In this document: positions 15,658 to 26,624 of the stretch, in pieces
How the letters are laid out: the number at the start of each line of letters is the position of its first letter
Numbering within the stretch: the first letter of the stretch is position 1
Assembly (NCBI GenBank): GCA_021414365.1
Contig: JAIOOR010000013.1
Location: 62,001-126,000, forward strand
From: Nitrosarchaeum sp.
GTDB lineage: Archaea; Thermoproteota; Nitrososphaeria; Nitrososphaerales; Nitrosopumilaceae
Length of the DNA stretch: 64,000 bases
Direction of reading: 5' to 3'
Translations under genes and position numbers: made by a program
The notes under the pieces: generated by a model
Database searches by the model: none
Told to the model about the DNA's origin: nothing
Seen by the model: the letters and a program-made list of their open reading frames with translations, nothing else

Positions 15658-17568
15658 ATGGGCTCAGTTGATTTTACTTGGTTAATTGGAGGTCCACAAG
15701 GAAGTGGAGTTGACTCCGGTGCTAATGTTTTCTCTAAGGTATGTGCTAGTATGGGATACCAAATTTTTGGTAAGAGGGAATTTTACTCTAATATCAAAGG
15801 AGACCACAGCTATTTCACCGTTAGAGTATCTGATGAAAAAATCCACTCAAACATAAATGATGTTAACCTAATAGCTTCTTTTGATGCTGAAACAATTTTC
15901 AGGCATTATGATGAAGTTTCTGCCGGTGGTGGAATCCTTTATGACTCTGATTTAACTAAAGTGACAGTCGATGAGGTACACACTCTTGATATTTATTTTA
16001 AAGAAAGACTGATTAAAGAATTACAATCTAAAAACAAACCTCTTACCATTGCAGGAGTTCTTGAGATTGTACAAGAAAAAGGCGTTAATCTTTACCCTGT
16101 ATCTTTTAGAGAAATTTTATCAACTCTTTCTGAGCAAACAAGCAATCCCAAAATAAAAGGAATGGTGAGATTATTTAATGTAATTTCAGTTTCTTTGTCA
16201 CTAGGGTTGATCAAAATGTCAATTGATCCTTTATTCAAATCACTTGATTCTATATTTGCAAAAAAACCACAGATAGCAGAAATCAACAAACAAGCAGGAA
16301 TTTTTGCATACGATTATGTTAAATCAAAATTTAACAATTTTCCATTTATTTTATCTGGAACCACTAAAGAACCTGATACACTTCTTGTTCAGGGTCACTA
16401 TGGTTGTTCTATAGGAAAAATGGTCAGTGGATGCAGATTTCAATCATACTATCCAATTACCCCAGCTTCTGATGAAAGTGTTTATCTTGAATCCAATGAA
16501 CTTTTGGAAGTTAACAATGATAGACCTGGTTCAACTGCTGTAATACAATGTGAAGATGAAATATCTGCAATGGGTATGATGATTGGTGCTGCGTTAACTG
16601 GTACACGTTCTTCTACTTCAACTTCTGGACCTGGTTTTGCATTAATGACTGAAGCACTTGGTTGGGCTGGAATAAATGAAGTTCCAATTGTAATTACTTT
16701 GTATCAGAGAAGTGGACCTTCAACTGGTCTCCCTACAAGACATGGACAAGATGACTTGTCATTTGCAGTCCATGCAGGACATGGTGATTTTCCAAAAATT
16801 GTTTATGCATCAGGAGATATTGAAGAAAGTTTCTATGATACTGGTAGATGTTTTAACTATGCCGATGTCTACCAATTACCTGTTATTCACATGATGGACA
16901 AATTTCTTTCAAGTTCTGTAGTAACATGTAAAGAATTTGATCCTAAAAAAATTACTATTGATAGAGGTCTTTTGCTTGAAAAAGTAGAAGGCGAATACAA
17001 ACGATTTGCTTTTACAGAGGATGGAATCTCACCACGTTCTAGGTTGGGAATGGATAACGGTGTATTTTGGAATACGGGAGATGAATCCGATGAATTTGGT
17101 CATATTTCAGAGGATCCAATAATTCGAATTAAAATGATGGATAAAAGAATGAACAAACTAGATTTGATATTAGAAAGAATTCCAAAAGATGAAACGGCTA
17201 TCTCATTTGGTGTATCTGACTATACTATAATTTCCTGGGGTTCTCCAAAGGGCCCAATTTTAGATGCACTTACTATGCTCAAAAAAGAAGGAATCAATAT
17301 TGGATTTGTTCAAATTAAATTAATTCATCCATTTCCAACTGACTATGTAAAGTTTCTTCTAAAAGATGCAAAAACCATCATAAATATTGAGGCAAATTAC
17401 TCTGGGCAACTAGGAAAAATATTCAAACAAAATGTATTGCGAAACATTGACTATTCTATTCTAAAATTTACTGGAAGAGGAATGACTAGTACTGAAATTT
17501 ATGATTCGCTAAAAAAGATAGTTGAAAATAAGGCAAACAAAAGGGAGATCTTAACTCATGGCGCTTAA
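15658..17568 (+). CDS. korA: 2-oxoacid:ferredoxin oxidoreductase, fused gamma-alpha subunit
   Basis: Together with the next gene it oxidatively decarboxylates a 2-oxoacid (2-oxoglutarate or pyruvate) to acyl-CoA and reduces ferredoxin, or runs in reverse. The first 190 residues are the gamma (CoA/ferredoxin contact) domain, starting [18 protein letters not shown]. The alpha domain follows from about 240 with [30 protein letters not shown] and [11 protein letters not shown]. The pyrimidine-binding C domain ends the protein. The length of 636 fits the two-subunit archaeal form. Substrate cannot be set from sequence alone. Confidence 0.92.
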   Translation: MGSVDFTWLIGGPQGSGVDSGANVFSKVCASMGYQIFGKREFYSNIKGDHSYFTVRVSDEKIHSNINDVNLIASFDAETIFRHYDEVSAGGGILYDSDLTKVTVDEVHTLDIYFKERLIKELQSKNKPLTIAGVLEIVQEKGVNLYPVSFREILSTLSEQTSNPKIKGMVRLFNVISVSLSLGLIKMSIDPLFKSLDSIFAKKPQIAEINKQAGIFAYDYVKSKFNNFPFILSGTTKEPDTLLVQGHYGCSIGKMVSGCRFQSYYPITPASDESVYLESNELLEVNNDRPGSTAVIQCEDEISAMGMMIGAALTGTRSSTSTSGPGFALMTEALGWAGINEVPIVITLYQRSGPSTGLPTRHGQDDLSFAVHAGHGDFPKIVYASGDIEESFYDTGRCFNYADVYQLPVIHMMDKFLSSSVVTCKEFDPKKITIDRGLLLEKVEGEYKRFAFTEDGISPRSRLGMDNGVFWNTGDESDEFGHISEDPIIRIKMMDKRMNKLDLILERIPKDETAISFGVSDYTIISWGSPKGPILDALTMLKKEGINIGFVQIKLIHPFPTDYVKFLLKDAKTIINIEANYSGQLGKIFKQNVLRNIDYSILKFTGRGMTSTEIYDSLKKIVENKANKREILTHGA

Positions 17569-18520
17569 ACTAGCTGATTACAAAACCGAAGTGCACAATG
17601 ACTGGTGTCCAGGTTGTGGTGATTTTGGAATCGTCAATGCATTGCAAATGGCACTAGCTGAAATGGGAATAGAACGTGATAAAGCAACAATCTTTTCTGG
17701 TATTGGTTGCTCTGGAAAGACATCTCATTTTATCAACACATATGGTGTTCATACATTGCATGGTCGAGTTTTGACTTTTGCTCAGGGTGGAAAACTTGCA
17801 AATCCTGACATGACTGTTGTTGCAGTAGGTGGCGATGGCGATGGACTGGGAATAGGTGCTGGTCATTTTGTTGCAGCAGGAAGACGAAATATTGACATGA
17901 CTTACATAATATTTGATAATGGCGTTTATGGTTTAACTAAAGGACAAGCTTCACCAACACTAAAACTTGGTGAAAAAACAAAATCACTTCCTTCCCCAAA
18001 TACAAATTACAATGTAAATCCAATCGGATTGGCAGTTGCCAGCGGTTTTACATTTGTAGCACGTGCTTATTCTTATGATGTTAGACATCTAAAAGATCTA
18101 ATTGTTAAAGCAGTTCGTCATAAAGGACTATCGTTTTTAGATGTACTACAACCATGTCCAACCTACAATGATATCAATACCAGAGATTGGTATGCTGGAA
18201 TTGACCTAGCCCAAGAATCTTTGGACAGACATGCTAGGATCTATAAACTTGAAGATACCAAATTTGATCCTACAGTACACTATGAAGACGAGTCAGAACT
18301 CAATGAAAAATTATCTCAAGCCTTGATTAAATCTCTGGAATGGGGAAATAAAATTCCAATAGGCATATTTTATCAAAATGAAATAATTTCTGAATATTCT
18401 ACCAGGCTAACTGATAAAATACCAAATTACCTTGAAAATCCACCAGCAAAACAAACGATTTCAGAAAACGGGTTGCCTAACACAGATATTTCACAAATAA
18501 TTGATTCTCTTCGAGTTTAA
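17558..18520 (+). CDS. korB: 2-oxoacid:ferredoxin oxidoreductase, beta subunit
   Basis: Thiamine-diphosphate-binding subunit. [10 protein letters not shown] near residue 17 provides cluster/ThDP contacts, GIGCSGK follows, and [15 protein letters not shown] with a downstream Asn ([17 protein letters not shown]) is the ThDP/Mg motif. Length of 320 is normal. It overlaps the alpha subunit by 11 bases. A third cysteine in [12 protein letters not shown] fits the single [4Fe-4S] cluster of archaeal two-subunit enzymes. Confidence 0.93.
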   Translation: MALKLADYKTEVHNDWCPGCGDFGIVNALQMALAEMGIERDKATIFSGIGCSGKTSHFINTYGVHTLHGRVLTFAQGGKLANPDMTVVAVGGDGDGLGIGAGHFVAAGRRNIDMTYIIFDNGVYGLTKGQASPTLKLGEKTKSLPSPNTNYNVNPIGLAVASGFTFVARAYSYDVRHLKDLIVKAVRHKGLSFLDVLQPCPTYNDINTRDWYAGIDLAQESLDRHARIYKLEDTKFDPTVHYEDESELNEKLSQALIKSLEWGNKIPIGIFYQNEIISEYSTRLTDKIPNYLENPPAKQTISENGLPNTDISQIIDSLRV

Positions 18521-18569
18521 TAATGCGTATAACCTAATGAGTTATAGACTAGTTTATCCGTAGTACACC

Positions 18570-19010
18570 TTGCTGTTGAACATAAACGATGCAAATAAAA
18601 TATTTAGAAAATCTATAATCAAAGGTTTCTTTGAGCCGGAGCTTGTTAATCTTGATTTTAAAAAATCATCAGTAAAACATCCTTCAATAACTGATGACGG
18701 TTTAATGCAATCTGACTTACTTCATGTGTTTTTTGATGTGGAAACTGGTTCTGATTATCCTGACGGTGATGAATGGTTTATTGTTGAACTTTTATTCCCA
18801 CATAATGTTAAACTTCCAGATCATCTGAAAGGTGCAGATTACTTTACAACTATTTCAGTTGAGGAAGGAAAAACATTCTGGCATCATCGTGAACTAATTC
18901 GTTACAAATATGGTAAATCAAAAAAACTCAACGACGCATTAGAATTTTTAGAATCAAAATACAAAGAATTACACGGTTTACTTGAACCGCTTCAAAAAGA
19001 TCTCAAATAA
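18570..19010 (+). CDS. Conserved-looking protein of unknown function
   Basis: 146 residues from TTG at 18570. Not recognised. Acidic and aromatic, with YPDGDEWFIVELLFPH in the middle and a helical C-terminus rich in Lys and Leu. No signal peptide or membrane segment. Its last eight bases overlap the convergent gene at 19003. Inverted repeat TATAAC/GTTATA (18528-18546) lies just before it and may include the promoter. Confidence 0.7.
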   Translation: MLLNINDANKIFRKSIIKGFFEPELVNLDFKKSSVKHPSITDDGLMQSDLLHVFFDVETGSDYPDGDEWFIVELLFPHNVKLPDHLKGADYFTTISVEEGKTFWHHRELIRYKYGKSKKLNDALEFLESKYKELHGLLEPLQKDLK

Positions 19011-19539
19011 CTGCATTCCATCTATCTCCACTGAAATTGTATCTTTTATTCTCCGATATTGCAGTGTTAAGGCGCCATCTTGTAGATCTAGGATCAAATT
19101 TGTAAATTATTTCTAAGACATCTGGAGGTAATTTTTCTGGATCTAAATGATAAGGAAGTAGTTCTAAAACAAAATCAATTTTTTCAATAGCATTGTCATA
19201 CCATAATCTGTCTTCAGTATCCAAGACAAAAACAATTTTTGGATTTCCCAAAAAATTGATGTTTATCTTCAAAGCATTTCCTGTTCCTCTACGCCTTTTC
19301 ATCTCTTTGAAAACCCCCTTCATTTTTTCCCAGCGTCTGTAATCAAACCATTTGAAAAATTCTTCGTTAAAAGTAAGCGGAATATCTAAATTCAAAAAAC
19401 TGACAAAATTATCGTCATTTGCCTCAATCTCTTCTTGAGCGATTAAAAATCTGGAATTCAAATACCCATAAATCACTTCAATCTCCCACGGTGATATCCC
19501 ATAATATTTTAGGGATATTTGCAGATTCTCATTACTCAC
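19003..19539 (-). CDS. Protein of unknown function
   Basis: 178 residues, unrecognised. It has many aromatic residues (KYYGISPWEIEVIYGYL, WFDYRRWEKM) and a basic loop KRRRGTGN. No Cys and no membrane segment. Start MSNEN at 19539 is ATG. It faces the 18570 gene with an eight-base overlap and is likely cytosolic. Confidence 0.7.
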   Translation of the reverse strand: MSNENLQISLKYYGISPWEIEVIYGYLNSRFLIAQEEIEANDDNFVSFLNLDIPLTFNEEFFKWFDYRRWEKMKGVFKEMKRRRGTGNALKININFLGNPKIVFVLDTEDRLWYDNAIEKIDFVLELLPYHLDPEKLPPDVLEIIYKFDPRSTRWRLNTAISENKRYNFSGDRWNAVI

Positions 19540-19640
19540 TAATTGAAAAACGTGAAAATTGTAATTAAATCTTCAAATCTGGTCTAGATTGAGTTGATTC
19601 CTCCTCAAAATTAAAATTATAGAGTCAAAAATATGCTATA

Positions 19641-19964
19641 ATGAAAAAAGAATTTGTTGTAAGAAGTATCGATGCTGCTCCTGATGGTGCACCGTACGTT
19701 ATAGTTTCTCTATCATCTGTAAAAGATCTCAAAGAAGGGACACAGTCGGCACCCTCTTTTGGTACTCCAAAAGTGATGGGATTTACAAACATGAATGACA
19801 TGATGAAGGATCTCAACAAAATGTTCTCTGGAATGGGTGGTATGGGTATGCAAAGCGGTGTAACTCAACTAAAACTAGAGATGCATGAATACAAAGAGAT
19901 GGGATTATCCGTAGGCGACAAGGTCTATCTTGAATTAACCAAAGCAGAAACTTTGGGTATATGA
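19641..19964 (+). CDS. Small protein, possibly arcadin-1-like
   Basis: 107 residues from ATG at 19641. Beta-rich ends (EFVVRSIDAAP at the start and MGLSVGDKVYLELTKAE at the end) surround a Met/Gly-rich loop (MFSGMGGMGMQSG). The C-terminal pattern recalls arcadin-1, a partner of archaeal actin, but this is a memory-based guess. No crenactin gene is in the window. Confidence 0.65.
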   Translation: MKKEFVVRSIDAAPDGAPYVIVSLSSVKDLKEGTQSAPSFGTPKVMGFTNMNDMMKDLNKMFSGMGGMGMQSGVTQLKLEMHEYKEMGLSVGDKVYLELTKAETLGI

Positions 19965-19988
19965 TTTATTTTTTCTTTTTTAATTGTT

Positions 19989-20537
19989 TTAGATTGTGTT
20001 GAGAAACTTCCACAGGTAAAATATGCTAACGGTTCCAATTACAAATAACATTGGTTTCCACGCAAAAACTGGAATGCTGGGAGTTGCAAGTTTTACTTTG
20101 TAATTATCAAAAATCATATGAACATTTTTTTTAATTTTATCATGCCAAATCTTGTAATCAACTTGGTATTTTTTTAATATCTCTTCAACTTCGTATATGA
20201 CAGGTGTTCTTTGTGATACTAGGTGTTGAAGATAATCTCTAGAAACTTCAACTTCGGCATGTATTCCTATCATTCCTTTTTTGAGATCTACCATTCTTAC
20301 ATGCATCTCCCAAGGTTTTTTTAATTTAAGATTAAGACCATTTCCAATTTGGTTTGGCTGTTTGTGTTCTAATTTGACTTTAGTAAATCCCTCGGCTGTA
20401 AAAATTCTCATTAATTCATCAAAGCTTTTCTTAACTACAATGTGAAGCTGCTCTACTCCTTTGTTATCTATGTCAATACAATGTTTTATTCCATCTAGAA
20501 ATGAAATTGTTTTGGGATATCTTGTGAGGTACTCCAT
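19989..20537 (-). CDS. C-terminally anchored membrane protein, unknown
   Basis: 182 residues. A soluble region of about 150 residues is followed by one hydrophobic segment near the C-terminus (PMLFVIGTVSIFYLWKF), so the domain probably sits in the cytoplasm with a tail anchor. No motif recognised. It starts 48 bases beyond the cofE stop on the same strand, so the two could share a transcript. Confidence 0.7.
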   Translation of the reverse strand: MEYLTRYPKTISFLDGIKHCIDIDNKGVEQLHIVVKKSFDELMRIFTAEGFTKVKLEHKQPNQIGNGLNLKLKKPWEMHVRMVDLKKGMIGIHAEVEVSRDYLQHLVSQRTPVIYEVEEILKKYQVDYKIWHDKIKKNVHMIFDNYKVKLATPSIPVFAWKPMLFVIGTVSIFYLWKFLNTI

Positions 20538-20585
20538 AATTCAGTCCTAAAAAAACCTCTATTTAAAGCAGAACTAAATCATATC

Positions 20586-21362
20586 CTAACTATTTGTAGG
20601 ATTTGTTAGACCTCTTACGTATACGCACTGATCAGGAGAAATTGCCATCTCCATTGGACTGATCTTTCTATCTGTAAGTTTTGCTCCTGAATTCCTAATG
20701 ATTGCAAATGGTTTTGATTCTGCGGCTTCACCCATTTTGTGATTTGCAATTGTTGCAAGATTATCTACAACTGCTTGAAAAGTTACCTTCAATGGATTTC
20801 CGTTAAGATCTTTTTCTGCTCTCATATCTAATACTGGTTCAATTCCTGCACATGCTACTGCAACGCCAGATGTTCCTATTCTTGATGGCATCAATCTGCT
20901 ATCTACTAAGATAACTCCTATGTGAACTAGAAATTTCAAAAATACTTTTCTTTTTATTTGCTCTGCTATAAGATACGGATTTTTTGGATATAGAATTATT
21001 TTCCCTTTCTTAGCATTTGATTTGTCAATTCCCGCATTTGGTGCCATTATGTTATCTGCAGATGTTATGACAAAACCTGCAATGCCACCAAAAATCTTAT
21101 CCGATTCCCTTAGAATTATTTCTGCAACTTCTCCTTTCATCTGAAATTTCTTGGATATTGTTGCTCCTTCTTTTGATGTCTTGACGTTGCTCAAATCAAT
21201 TAATCTTCCCTGTGAATTGGAGATGTATTTTGTTGATATTACCACCACATCTCCTTCCTCTAGTCTTTGATTGTTCTTATCTAATGTATCCAATAATGCC
21301 TCAAATACATCAAACTTGTTTTCTTTTCTCTCTGAAATCAGAGGCGATACAGTAAGAGACAT
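20586..21362 (-). CDS. cofE: F420-0:gamma-glutamyl ligase
   Basis: Adds L-glutamate residues to F420-0 using GTP, the last step of coenzyme F420 synthesis. The 258 residues show the CofE hallmarks: EGDVVVISTKYISNSQGR, DSRLMPSRIGTSGVAVACAG, and VVDNLATIANHKMGEAAES near the C-terminus. Length is normal for archaeal CofE. A likely F420 user is encoded at 53778-54098. Confidence 0.93.
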   Translation of the reverse strand: MSLTVSPLISERKENKFDVFEALLDTLDKNNQRLEEGDVVVISTKYISNSQGRLIDLSNVKTSKEGATISKKFQMKGEVAEIILRESDKIFGGIAGFVITSADNIMAPNAGIDKSNAKKGKIILYPKNPYLIAEQIKRKVFLKFLVHIGVILVDSRLMPSRIGTSGVAVACAGIEPVLDMRAEKDLNGNPLKVTFQAVVDNLATIANHKMGEAAESKPFAIIRNSGAKLTDRKISPMEMAISPDQCVYVRGLTNPTNS

Positions 21363-21400
21363 GTTTGTAAAGAGTTCTCTTTTCTTTTTTACTGTTGTGA

Positions 21401-22519
21401 CTAGCTAGTGTTCACGTTAGTTTTTGATAAAGTGATTGTAAATGTAGTGGGATTGTTTTTTACATTAATTGCCCCGCCATGCATCTCAAGAAATTGTTTA
21501 CATGATGCCAATCCAAGACCTGTTCCTAAAGGTTTTGTAGTAAACATTGGTTCAAATATTTTATCCATAATTTCCTCTGGAATTCCAGAACCTGTATCAA
21601 TTATTTTGATATCTACTGAATTCTCATGGTCTTCAACTATGATGCTTACTTCGCCCTTACCCTTGATTGCTTGAATAGCATTATGCAGAATATTTGTTAT
21701 GATTCCTTTGATCTTTGTCATATCACATTGAATCACACATGAATCTACAGACTGCGTTAATGTAATGGCATCAGGAATTTGCAATTCTTCAATTGAATTT
21801 TTTACAATGTCTTTTAAATCACAAGAAATCAATTCTAGCTTTGGCTGTCGAATAAATGTTAGAACATCATTAATTTGACTTGTAATATCACAAATGGCTT
21901 TTTCCATTCTTGAAATAGATGAACTCATTATCTCATCTTCCTGCTTTGTCTGCTTTATTTTCATTAGTTCAACTTGCATTTTTAAAACTGATAATGGATT
22001 TCTTATGTCATGAGCCATCTTAGAAGACATTTTACCAATCATCTCTAATCTTTGATTCTCATATACCTTAAATTCTGATTGTAAAATTGATTCTAACTTT
22101 TTTTGGTTTTCTTGTAGAGTAGTTCTCGCTTTTTTTAGTAACTGAGACTTAGAATTTATGTTCTCCTTTATTTCTTCTTGTAATTTTTTTTCTTCTTGAA
22201 TTTCTTTTGCTAATACCATTATTGCCTCTTCAGCTTTTTGAGGATCTATGTATTTTTCCAAAATTTTAGGAACTGTATTGGTTGGTTTCTTTACTGTTTT
22301 TTCTATTGCCTTATCTATGATGTCATCTACTGATTTCTTTAGGTTGTTTGTTATTGGTATCTGAGTTTGTTCTGATGAATTTACTTCAGTAGCTAATTTA
22401 GGATTGATATTTTCCATTTTTTGAAGAGGCTCTTCTTTATTGAAAAATATTGTTCTAGGATGTTCATCCATAGGATCCAATTCTTTATCTATTTGCTCCT
22501 TGTGCATGAATTTGCGCAT
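21401..22519 (-). CDS. Soluble sensor histidine kinase
   Basis: 372 residues with no membrane segment. About 170 residues of charged, coiled-coil N-terminus lead to an H-box, SSKMAHDIRNPLSVL. The ATP-binding domain follows: N-box ILHNAIQAIKGKG, G1 DTGSGIPEE, F-box IFEPMFTTKP and G2 GTGLGLASC. No response regulator is adjacent, so the partner is elsewhere. Its H-box region resembles the orphan HisKA protein at 47668-47994. The signal it senses is unknown. Confidence 0.9.
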   Translation of the reverse strand: MRKFMHKEQIDKELDPMDEHPRTIFFNKEEPLQKMENINPKLATEVNSSEQTQIPITNNLKKSVDDIIDKAIEKTVKKPTNTVPKILEKYIDPQKAEEAIMVLAKEIQEEKKLQEEIKENINSKSQLLKKARTTLQENQKKLESILQSEFKVYENQRLEMIGKMSSKMAHDIRNPLSVLKMQVELMKIKQTKQEDEIMSSSISRMEKAICDITSQINDVLTFIRQPKLELISCDLKDIVKNSIEELQIPDAITLTQSVDSCVIQCDMTKIKGIITNILHNAIQAIKGKGEVSIIVEDHENSVDIKIIDTGSGIPEEIMDKIFEPMFTTKPLGTGLGLASCKQFLEMHGGAINVKNNPTTFTITLSKTNVNTS

Positions 22520-22653
22520 AATAATATGAAGTAAAAAAACAATAATAGGAGAATTATGTGCAGATTAAACAAACAGCAATTTGTTGTACCTATTGCTGAT
22601 TTTTTGAGCACAAAACCTTAATGGTTTTTTATCTCAACTAGTCTTGCCGTCAT

Positions 22654-23370
22654 ATGGAATTTTAAATTCTCAAAAACCCCATGAGCGTATTGGAAGTAAG
22701 TCTAAAAAAAGACGAATATATCACTGCTGAAGCAGGTGCCTTGGTGTTTATGCAAGGCGATATTCAAATTGACACAAAGATACGTTCTGGAATTTTAAAG
22801 ACAGTCAAAGTTTCACTTTTAGGAAACGAGTCGTTTTTTGTAAACAAGTACACTGCAAAACATGATGGATGTGTTTTGGGTCTGACTGGTCCACCCGTTG
22901 GGGATATTATAGATATACCAATTAGCAGTGATTCAGGATTTATCATATAATCAGGATCTTATATTGCATCTACTCCTGGAGTTGACATTGATACAAAGTG
23001 GCAAGGATTTACAAAGGGAATTTTTGGAAGTGAACTATTCATGCTAAAGGCAACTGGAGAAGGAAAAGTGTTTTGTAATGCATATGGTGGAATAATAAAA
23101 AAAGAAGTTTTACCCGGCGAATTATTTGTTCTTGATAACTATCATCTTGTTACACTGAGTATTGATTCTGATTACCAAATCACAAAGTTTGGAGGACTCA
23201 AAAACACCATACTTGGTGGTGAGGGGCTAGTTACAAAAATTTCAGATCCTGCAAATGTATACTTTCAAACAAAGAATCTCAAAGAGCTAGTTGATTTACT
23301 TGGAGTTAAACACAATCAGGAAACTCAAGGCAATAACTTTAACATTGGTGGCTTTAAAGTTGGAATGTGA
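22654..23370 (+). pseudogene. AIM24/TIGR00266-family gene with two in-frame TAA codons
   Basis: From ATG at 22654 a single frame runs to 23370 (238 codons) and reads as a full AIM24-family protein: MEF, then ILKNPMSVLEVSLKKDEYI, AEAGALVFMQGDI, SGSYIASTPGVDIDTKW, and a C-terminal GGLKNTILGGEGL. Two TAA codons interrupt it, at 22663-22665 (codon 4) and 22948-22950. Both are one substitution from common codons (AAA/GAA/CAA), and no frameshift is present. A truncated protein could start at ATG 22681 or 23041. Simplest reading: a recently inactivated gene. Confidence 0.85.
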
Positions 23371-23446
23371 TTTCCAACACTTTTGATGAGATTTACTCTA
23401 GTTACATCTGAAAAGCTTTTAATCTGTAGTGCTAGTTTTTTTGATT

Positions 23447-24718
23447 ATGAATATAACTGAAAAGATACTTGCACGTGCTTCAGGAAGACAACGAGTTTCT
23501 CCCGATGATGTAGTTTTTGCAAATGTGGATAAAGTGATGGTTCACGATGTCTCAGGTCCTGGTGTTATCAAAGTATTTGACAAATTAAAAAAACAAGGCA
23601 TCAATGTTGATAAATTATGGGATCCGACAAAGGTCTGGGTTGCCGAAGATCACTTTGTTCCTTCTGCAGATAAGGTATCCGCTGAAAATATTGTAAAGTT
23701 ATCAAATTTCACAAAAAATTATGGTATTGAAAAACACTTCAAGTATGGCATGGGACAATATGGAATTTGTCACACCTTATCACATGAAGAAGCATTGGTA
23801 CTTCCTGGGGAGGTATACGTTGGAGGCGACTCTCATACTAATACCACTGGAGCATTAGGTTCATTTGCTTGTGGATTAGGGCACACTGATGTAGCCTATG
23901 TTTTACTAAATGGAAAAATCTGGTTTAAGGTTCCTCAAACATTATACTTTAAGCTAAATGGAAAACTTCCTGATCATGTTATGGCTAAAGACTTTATTCT
24001 AAAGATCATCGGCGATATCACAACTGAAGGAGGGGCATACAAGGCAATGCAGTTTGGTGGAAGTGGAATTAATGAAATGTCAGTTGAGAGTCGATTGACT
24101 TTGTGTAACATGACTACCGAGGCTGGCGCTAAAAATGGAATAGTTGAACCTGATCAAAAAGTAGTAGACTATCTTAGCAGCAGAGGTGCTACAAATATTT
24201 CATTGATCAAAGGCGATGATGATGCAGAATATGAAAAGATATACGAATACGAAGGTTCAGAAATGGAACCACTCATTGCAAAACCATTTTCTCCAGAAAA
24301 TATTTCTATAGTTAGAGAAGCTCCATCTGTAGAGTTGAACAAATCATACATTGGATCTTGTACTGGTGCAAAGTATGAAGATTTAGTAGCAGCAGCTAAA
24401 ATTCTTAAAGGAAGAACAGTTAAAATCAGAACTGAAATACTTCCTGCTTCGATTTCTATTTACAAACGTGCAATGGAAGATGGATTGCTCAAAATATTTC
24501 TTGATGCAGGTGTGACTGTTGGTCCACCAACATGTGGAGCATGTTGTGGTGCACATATGGGAGTATTGGCAAAAGACGAAATCTGTATTAGTACTACAAA
24601 TAGAAATTTCCCAGGAAGAATGGGCCATGTTGATTCTCAAACATATCTTTCATCCCCTCTAGTGGCTGCTGCATCTGCAGTTACTGGTAAAATTACTGAT
24701 CCGAGGGACTTGAAATGA
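23447..24718 (+). CDS. leuC: LeuC/HacA-type dehydratase large subunit (archaeal type)
   Basis: Aconitase-superfamily large subunit that isomerises 3-isopropylmalate or homoaconitate with its small subunit. ATG at 23447 gives MNITEKILARASG and 423 residues, the archaeal length. GDSHTNTTGALG is near residue 125. The [4Fe-4S] cysteines lie in IGSCTGAKYEDL and TCGACCGAHMGV. TTG/GTG starts a few codons upstream are possible. Could serve leucine, isoleucine or aminoadipate-type lysine synthesis; not resolved. Confidence 0.9.
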   Translation: MNITEKILARASGRQRVSPDDVVFANVDKVMVHDVSGPGVIKVFDKLKKQGINVDKLWDPTKVWVAEDHFVPSADKVSAENIVKLSNFTKNYGIEKHFKYGMGQYGICHTLSHEEALVLPGEVYVGGDSHTNTTGALGSFACGLGHTDVAYVLLNGKIWFKVPQTLYFKLNGKLPDHVMAKDFILKIIGDITTEGGAYKAMQFGGSGINEMSVESRLTLCNMTTEAGAKNGIVEPDQKVVDYLSSRGATNISLIKGDDDAEYEKIYEYEGSEMEPLIAKPFSPENISIVREAPSVELNKSYIGSCTGAKYEDLVAAAKILKGRTVKIRTEILPASISIYKRAMEDGLLKIFLDAGVTVGPPTCGACCGAHMGVLAKDEICISTTNRNFPGRMGHVDSQTYLSSPLVAAASAVTGKITDPRDLK

Positions 24719-25200
24719 AAGGCAACGTCATAAAATATGCAAGAGATAACATTGACACAGATGTAATCATTCCAGGACAGTATCTTAAAGTTCACGATTA
24801 TGCTGAGCTTGCAACACATGCCATGGAAGGACTAGACCCTAATTTTCACTCTAAAGTAAAAGAAGGTGATTTTATTTTGTCTGGAAGAAATTTTGGCTGT
24901 GGTTCATCACGTGAACATGCCCCAATTGCACTATCTCATTCGGGAATAAAGGCCGTACTTGCTTTGTCCTTTGCAAGAATATTTTATAGAAATGCAGTTG
25001 ATGGCGCATTTTTACTACCAATAGAAATTGATCAGGATGCATACTGTGATATTTCTGAAGGTGATGAGATTGATATTGATATTCACGCAAATCAAATCAA
25101 AAACCTAACAAAAAATAAAACATACACAATGAAACCATTTTCAGAAATTATTGGAAAAATTATAGAAGCTGGTGGTTTATTCAAATACAAACCATATTAG
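24715..25200 (+). CDS. leuD: LeuD/HacB-type dehydratase small subunit (archaeal type)
   Basis: Swivel-domain subunit of the enzyme above, 161 residues. [14 protein letters not shown] at the start and [17 protein letters not shown] in the middle hold the substrate-binding residues. The start overlaps the leuC stop (ATGA). The short length and the YLKV loop group it with archaeal isopropylmalate isomerase/homoaconitase small subunits. Confidence 0.9.
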   Translation: MKGNVIKYARDNIDTDVIIPGQYLKVHDYAELATHAMEGLDPNFHSKVKEGDFILSGRNFGCGSSREHAPIALSHSGIKAVLALSFARIFYRNAVDGAFLLPIEIDQDAYCDISEGDEIDIDIHANQIKNLTKNKTYTMKPFSEIIGKIIEAGGLFKYKPY

Positions 25201-25207
25201 GATTAAA

Positions 25208-26623
25208 ATGGAAAAAACACTTTTTGAAAAAATTTGGGATGCTCATATTGTTGTAGAAAAGAAAAACGGTCCTTCTCTAATCTATATTGACAGACATCTA
25301 GTTCATGAAGTCACTTCCCCACAAGCATTTGACGGGCTTCGCATGAATAATAGAAAAGTAAGGCGACCAGATCTTACCATTGCAACAATGGATCACAACG
25401 TTCCAACAAATAACAGAACACTTCCTATTTTAGATCAAACATCTGCAATTCAAATCCAAACTCTAGAAAAAAACTGTAATGATTTTGGAATCCAATTATT
25501 TGACATCAACAGTCCAAACCAAGGAATTGTTCACGTTATTGGACCTCAATTGGGAATTACATTACCTGGCAGTACTATTGTTTGTGGTGATAGTCACACT
25601 TCAACTCATGGCGCATTTGGGGCATTAGCATTTGGGATAGGTACAAGTGAAGTGGAGCATGTATTGGCATCACAAACTCTATGGTTAGAAAAACCAATCC
25701 CTTTTGAAATCAGAGTTGAAGGAAAGAGAAAGAACCCCCACGCAGTTACTGCAAAAGACATCATACTATCAATTATCAAAAATATTGGAACGTCTGGTGG
25801 CAATGGAACAGTCATTGAATACAGAGGTGATGGAATCTCTGATCTTTCCATGGAACAAAGAATGACTATATGTAATATGTCAATTGAGGCAGGAGCTCGT
25901 GCGGGATTGATTGCACCTGATGAGAAAACCTTCGAGTACCTACGAGGAAGAAAATACACCCCAAAAAACTACGAGTCACTAGTAGATTACTGGAGAGATA
26001 ATCTAAAAACTGACAGCGATGCAAAATTTGAAAAAAAATATACCTTGCACATTGATGATATAGTCCCTCAAGTAAGCTGGGGAACTAATCCTGGCATGAC
26101 CTGCGATGTCACTGAATCCATTCCGTCACCAGAAGAGTATTCCAAAGGTGATCAAAATCAAAAGAGAGGTGCTGAAAAAGCACTCGAATACATGGCACTA
26201 AAACCTGGAACTCCAATTACTGAAATCAAAATAGATAGAGTGTTTATTGGCTCTTGCACAAATGCAAGACTTGAGGATCTAATTGAAGCATCCAAAGTTG
26301 TCAAAGGAAAAAAAATATCGTCATATGTCAGAGCTATGGTTGTTCCTGGATCTCAAATGGTAAAAAAACAAGCAGAAGAATTGGGTCTTGATAAAATCTT
26401 TACAGATGCTGATTTCGAATGGAGAGATGCAGGTTGTAGTATGTGTCTTGGAATGAATCCCGATATTTTATCTCCAGGTGAGAGATGTGCAAGTACGTCA
26501 AATAGAAATTTTGAAGGAAGACAAGGAACTGGAGGAAGAACTCATTTAGTAAGTCCCGTCATGGCAGCAGCTGCTGCTATTGCCGGTCATTTTGTAGATG
26601 TTAGAGAAATGGATTTGAATTAA
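25208..26623 (+). CDS. leuC: 3-isopropylmalate dehydratase large subunit (bacterial type)
   Basis: A second large subunit, of the longer bacterial LeuC class. ATG at 25208 gives 471 residues starting [18 protein letters not shown], the classic bacterial LeuC beginning. [20 protein letters not shown] follows, and cluster cysteines lie in [12 protein letters not shown] and [11 protein letters not shown]. Clearly distinct from the 423-residue paralogue seven bases upstream of the pair boundary. Probably the leucine-pathway enzyme; HGT from bacteria is an inference. Confidence 0.93.
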   Translation: MEKTLFEKIWDAHIVVEKKNGPSLIYIDRHLVHEVTSPQAFDGLRMNNRKVRRPDLTIATMDHNVPTNNRTLPILDQTSAIQIQTLEKNCNDFGIQLFDINSPNQGIVHVIGPQLGITLPGSTIVCGDSHTSTHGAFGALAFGIGTSEVEHVLASQTLWLEKPIPFEIRVEGKRKNPHAVTAKDIILSIIKNIGTSGGNGTVIEYRGDGISDLSMEQRMTICNMSIEAGARAGLIAPDEKTFEYLRGRKYTPKNYESLVDYWRDNLKTDSDAKFEKKYTLHIDDIVPQVSWGTNPGMTCDVTESIPSPEEYSKGDQNQKRGAEKALEYMALKPGTPITEIKIDRVFIGSCTNARLEDLIEASKVVKGKKISSYVRAMVVPGSQMVKKQAEELGLDKIFTDADFEWRDAGCSMCLGMNPDILSPGERCASTSNRNFEGRQGTGGRTHLVSPVMAAAAAIAGHFVDVREMDLN

Positions 26624-26624
26624 A

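Noticed and set aside
18528-18546. Inverted repeat TATAAC-7-GTTATA before the 18570 gene
   Set aside because: The arms include the TATA-like sequence and AT-rich DNA gives such symmetry often; not strong enough to call an operator.
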